Origin: an uncultured Paraprevotella sp.
Lineage (GTDB): Bacteria; Bacteroidota; Bacteroidia; Bacteroidales; Bacteroidaceae
Length of the DNA stretch: 64,000 nt
Assembly (NCBI GenBank): GCA_900546665.1
Contig: URDY01000011.1
Coordinates: forward strand, 21,536 to 85,535
Direction of reading: 5' to 3'
Below the pieces are notes generated by a model that was given only the letters and a program-made list of their open reading frames with translations, searched no databases and was not told where the DNA came from. The translations under genes and the position numbers were made by a program. Shown piece by piece: positions 63,763-64,000 of the stretch; position 1 is the stretch's first letter; every line of letters begins with the position of its first letter.

Positions 63763-63845
63763 ATCCTTAATATTGGTTATATGACTTAGTTTATAGTTTA
63801 TGGGGGAAATGCTACTTTAAACGAGTGTTACCAATATAAAAGGAT
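63763..63845. repeat. Inverted repeat upstream of the terminator
   Basis: ATCCTTAATATTGGT (63763-63777) is complementary, with a 1-base bulge, to ACCAATATAAAAGGAT (63830-63845). The two arms are 52 bases apart. Confidence 0.55.
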
Positions 63846-63852
63846 TATACGC

Positions 63853-63888
63853 AGAAGGGTGCATCGAAAAGATGTACCCTTCTCTTTA
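63853..63888 (+). terminator. PL11 gene terminator
   Basis: AGAAGGGTGCATC (63853-63865) pairs with GATGTACCCTTCT (63871-63883) with one G-U pair, 5-base loop, then CTTTATA. Confidence 0.88.
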
Positions 63889-63890
63889 TA

Positions 63891-64000
63891 GTTCGCCCAG
63901 CACGAACATTCTCTAATCGGTGTAAGTCCGTAACACGCCCGATAGCGGGAAGTGTATAGCCAAGGGCAATGGTGTCCATTGCGAAGTGGAATCTGAAGGA
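63891..64000 (+). mobile_element. Group II intron, 5' part (class C type), running off the window
   Basis: From GTTCGCCCAGC (63891) the sequence follows the layout of the 5' end of group IIC introns such as O. iheyensis O.i.I1: short first stem, GGTGTAAGTCC, a GAAGTGTATAGCC-like segment, GGTGTCC, and the conserved GTGGAATCTGAAGGA (63986-64000). It begins 8 bases after a terminator stem, the known target of IIC introns. The reverse transcriptase ORF would lie beyond the window. Confidence 0.9.

Overview
The window looks like a chromosomal segment of a Bacteroidales bacterium, probably Bacteroides, Phocaeicola or a close relative. The evidence is promoters of the Bacteroides type (-7 TAnnTTTG), lipoproteins and TonB-dependent receptors, a methylmalonyl-CoA (propionate/succinate) module, a GH57/AGL/GT glycogen cluster beside panCD, a hisGDCB operon, and several plant-glycan CAZymes. 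Gene density is high and most genes are housekeeping. No tRNA, rRNA or CRISPR array was seen. A species name cannot be given from the sequence alone.

Layout. 1-7.4 kb: end of a nucleoside transporter, a bifunctional nuclease, rsmE, then a translationally coupled run: membrane-anchored unknown protein, ABC ATPase, ABC permease, an AmgK-type sugar kinase fused to a RapZ C-terminal domain, and a MurU-type nucleotidyltransferase. The last two suggest amino-sugar or peptidoglycan recycling. 7.4-14.3 kb: guaA, a Wzi-like outer-membrane protein with a lipoprotein, gapA, miaA and a lipid-kinase-like protein. 14.5-22.6 kb: a Crp/Fnr regulator divergent from a glycogen operon (debranching enzyme, glycosyltransferase, GH57-like protein), then a convergent GT5-N-domain/DUF4270 pair. 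The GH57-like and GT5-like proteins both appear to have lost catalytic or substrate motifs. 22.7-27 kb: panC-panD, then mce-mmdA-(58-aa gene)-BCCP on the minus strand, without a beta subunit. 27-35.1 kb: TonB receptor, nitroreductase/DUF2520/kdsC/maf operon, small secreted proteins, LMW phosphatase, L-serine dehydratase.

35.2-46.6 kb is accessory. It holds a truncated TonB-receptor remnant and a 968-bp AT-rich gap with three 21-bp-spaced palindromes flanked by inverted TTCAC-rich clusters. A CAZyme cluster follows: a doubly frameshifted beta-propeller glycosidase, a sialidase-fold protein, two GH127/GH146-type beta-L-arabinofuranosidases and a GH2 enzyme. No intact SusC/SusD pair is present, so this is a glycan locus without its own transporter. 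Arabinose-containing pectin or hydroxyproline-rich glycoprotein glycans are the likeliest substrates.

46.8-64 kb: an HpaII-endonuclease-like orphan protein convergent with a Dna2-like nuclease-helicase, then mltF, udk, a Dabb protein and a thioesterase. Next is a histidine operon (hisG-hisD-hisC-hisB) preceded by a short leader peptide with five consecutive His codons and a terminator/antiterminator pair, a textbook attenuator. A 1508-aa PL11 rhamnogalacturonan lyase fused to autotransporter-type beta-strand repeats follows. The window ends inside the 5' part of a group IIC intron inserted just behind that gene's terminator hairpin.

The most unusual items are the AmgK-RapZ fusion, the iteron/inverted-cluster gap at 36.3-36.7 kb, the orphan HpaII-like protein lacking the expected lysine, the his attenuator, the pseudoenzymes of the glycogen locus, and the PL11-repeat fusion.
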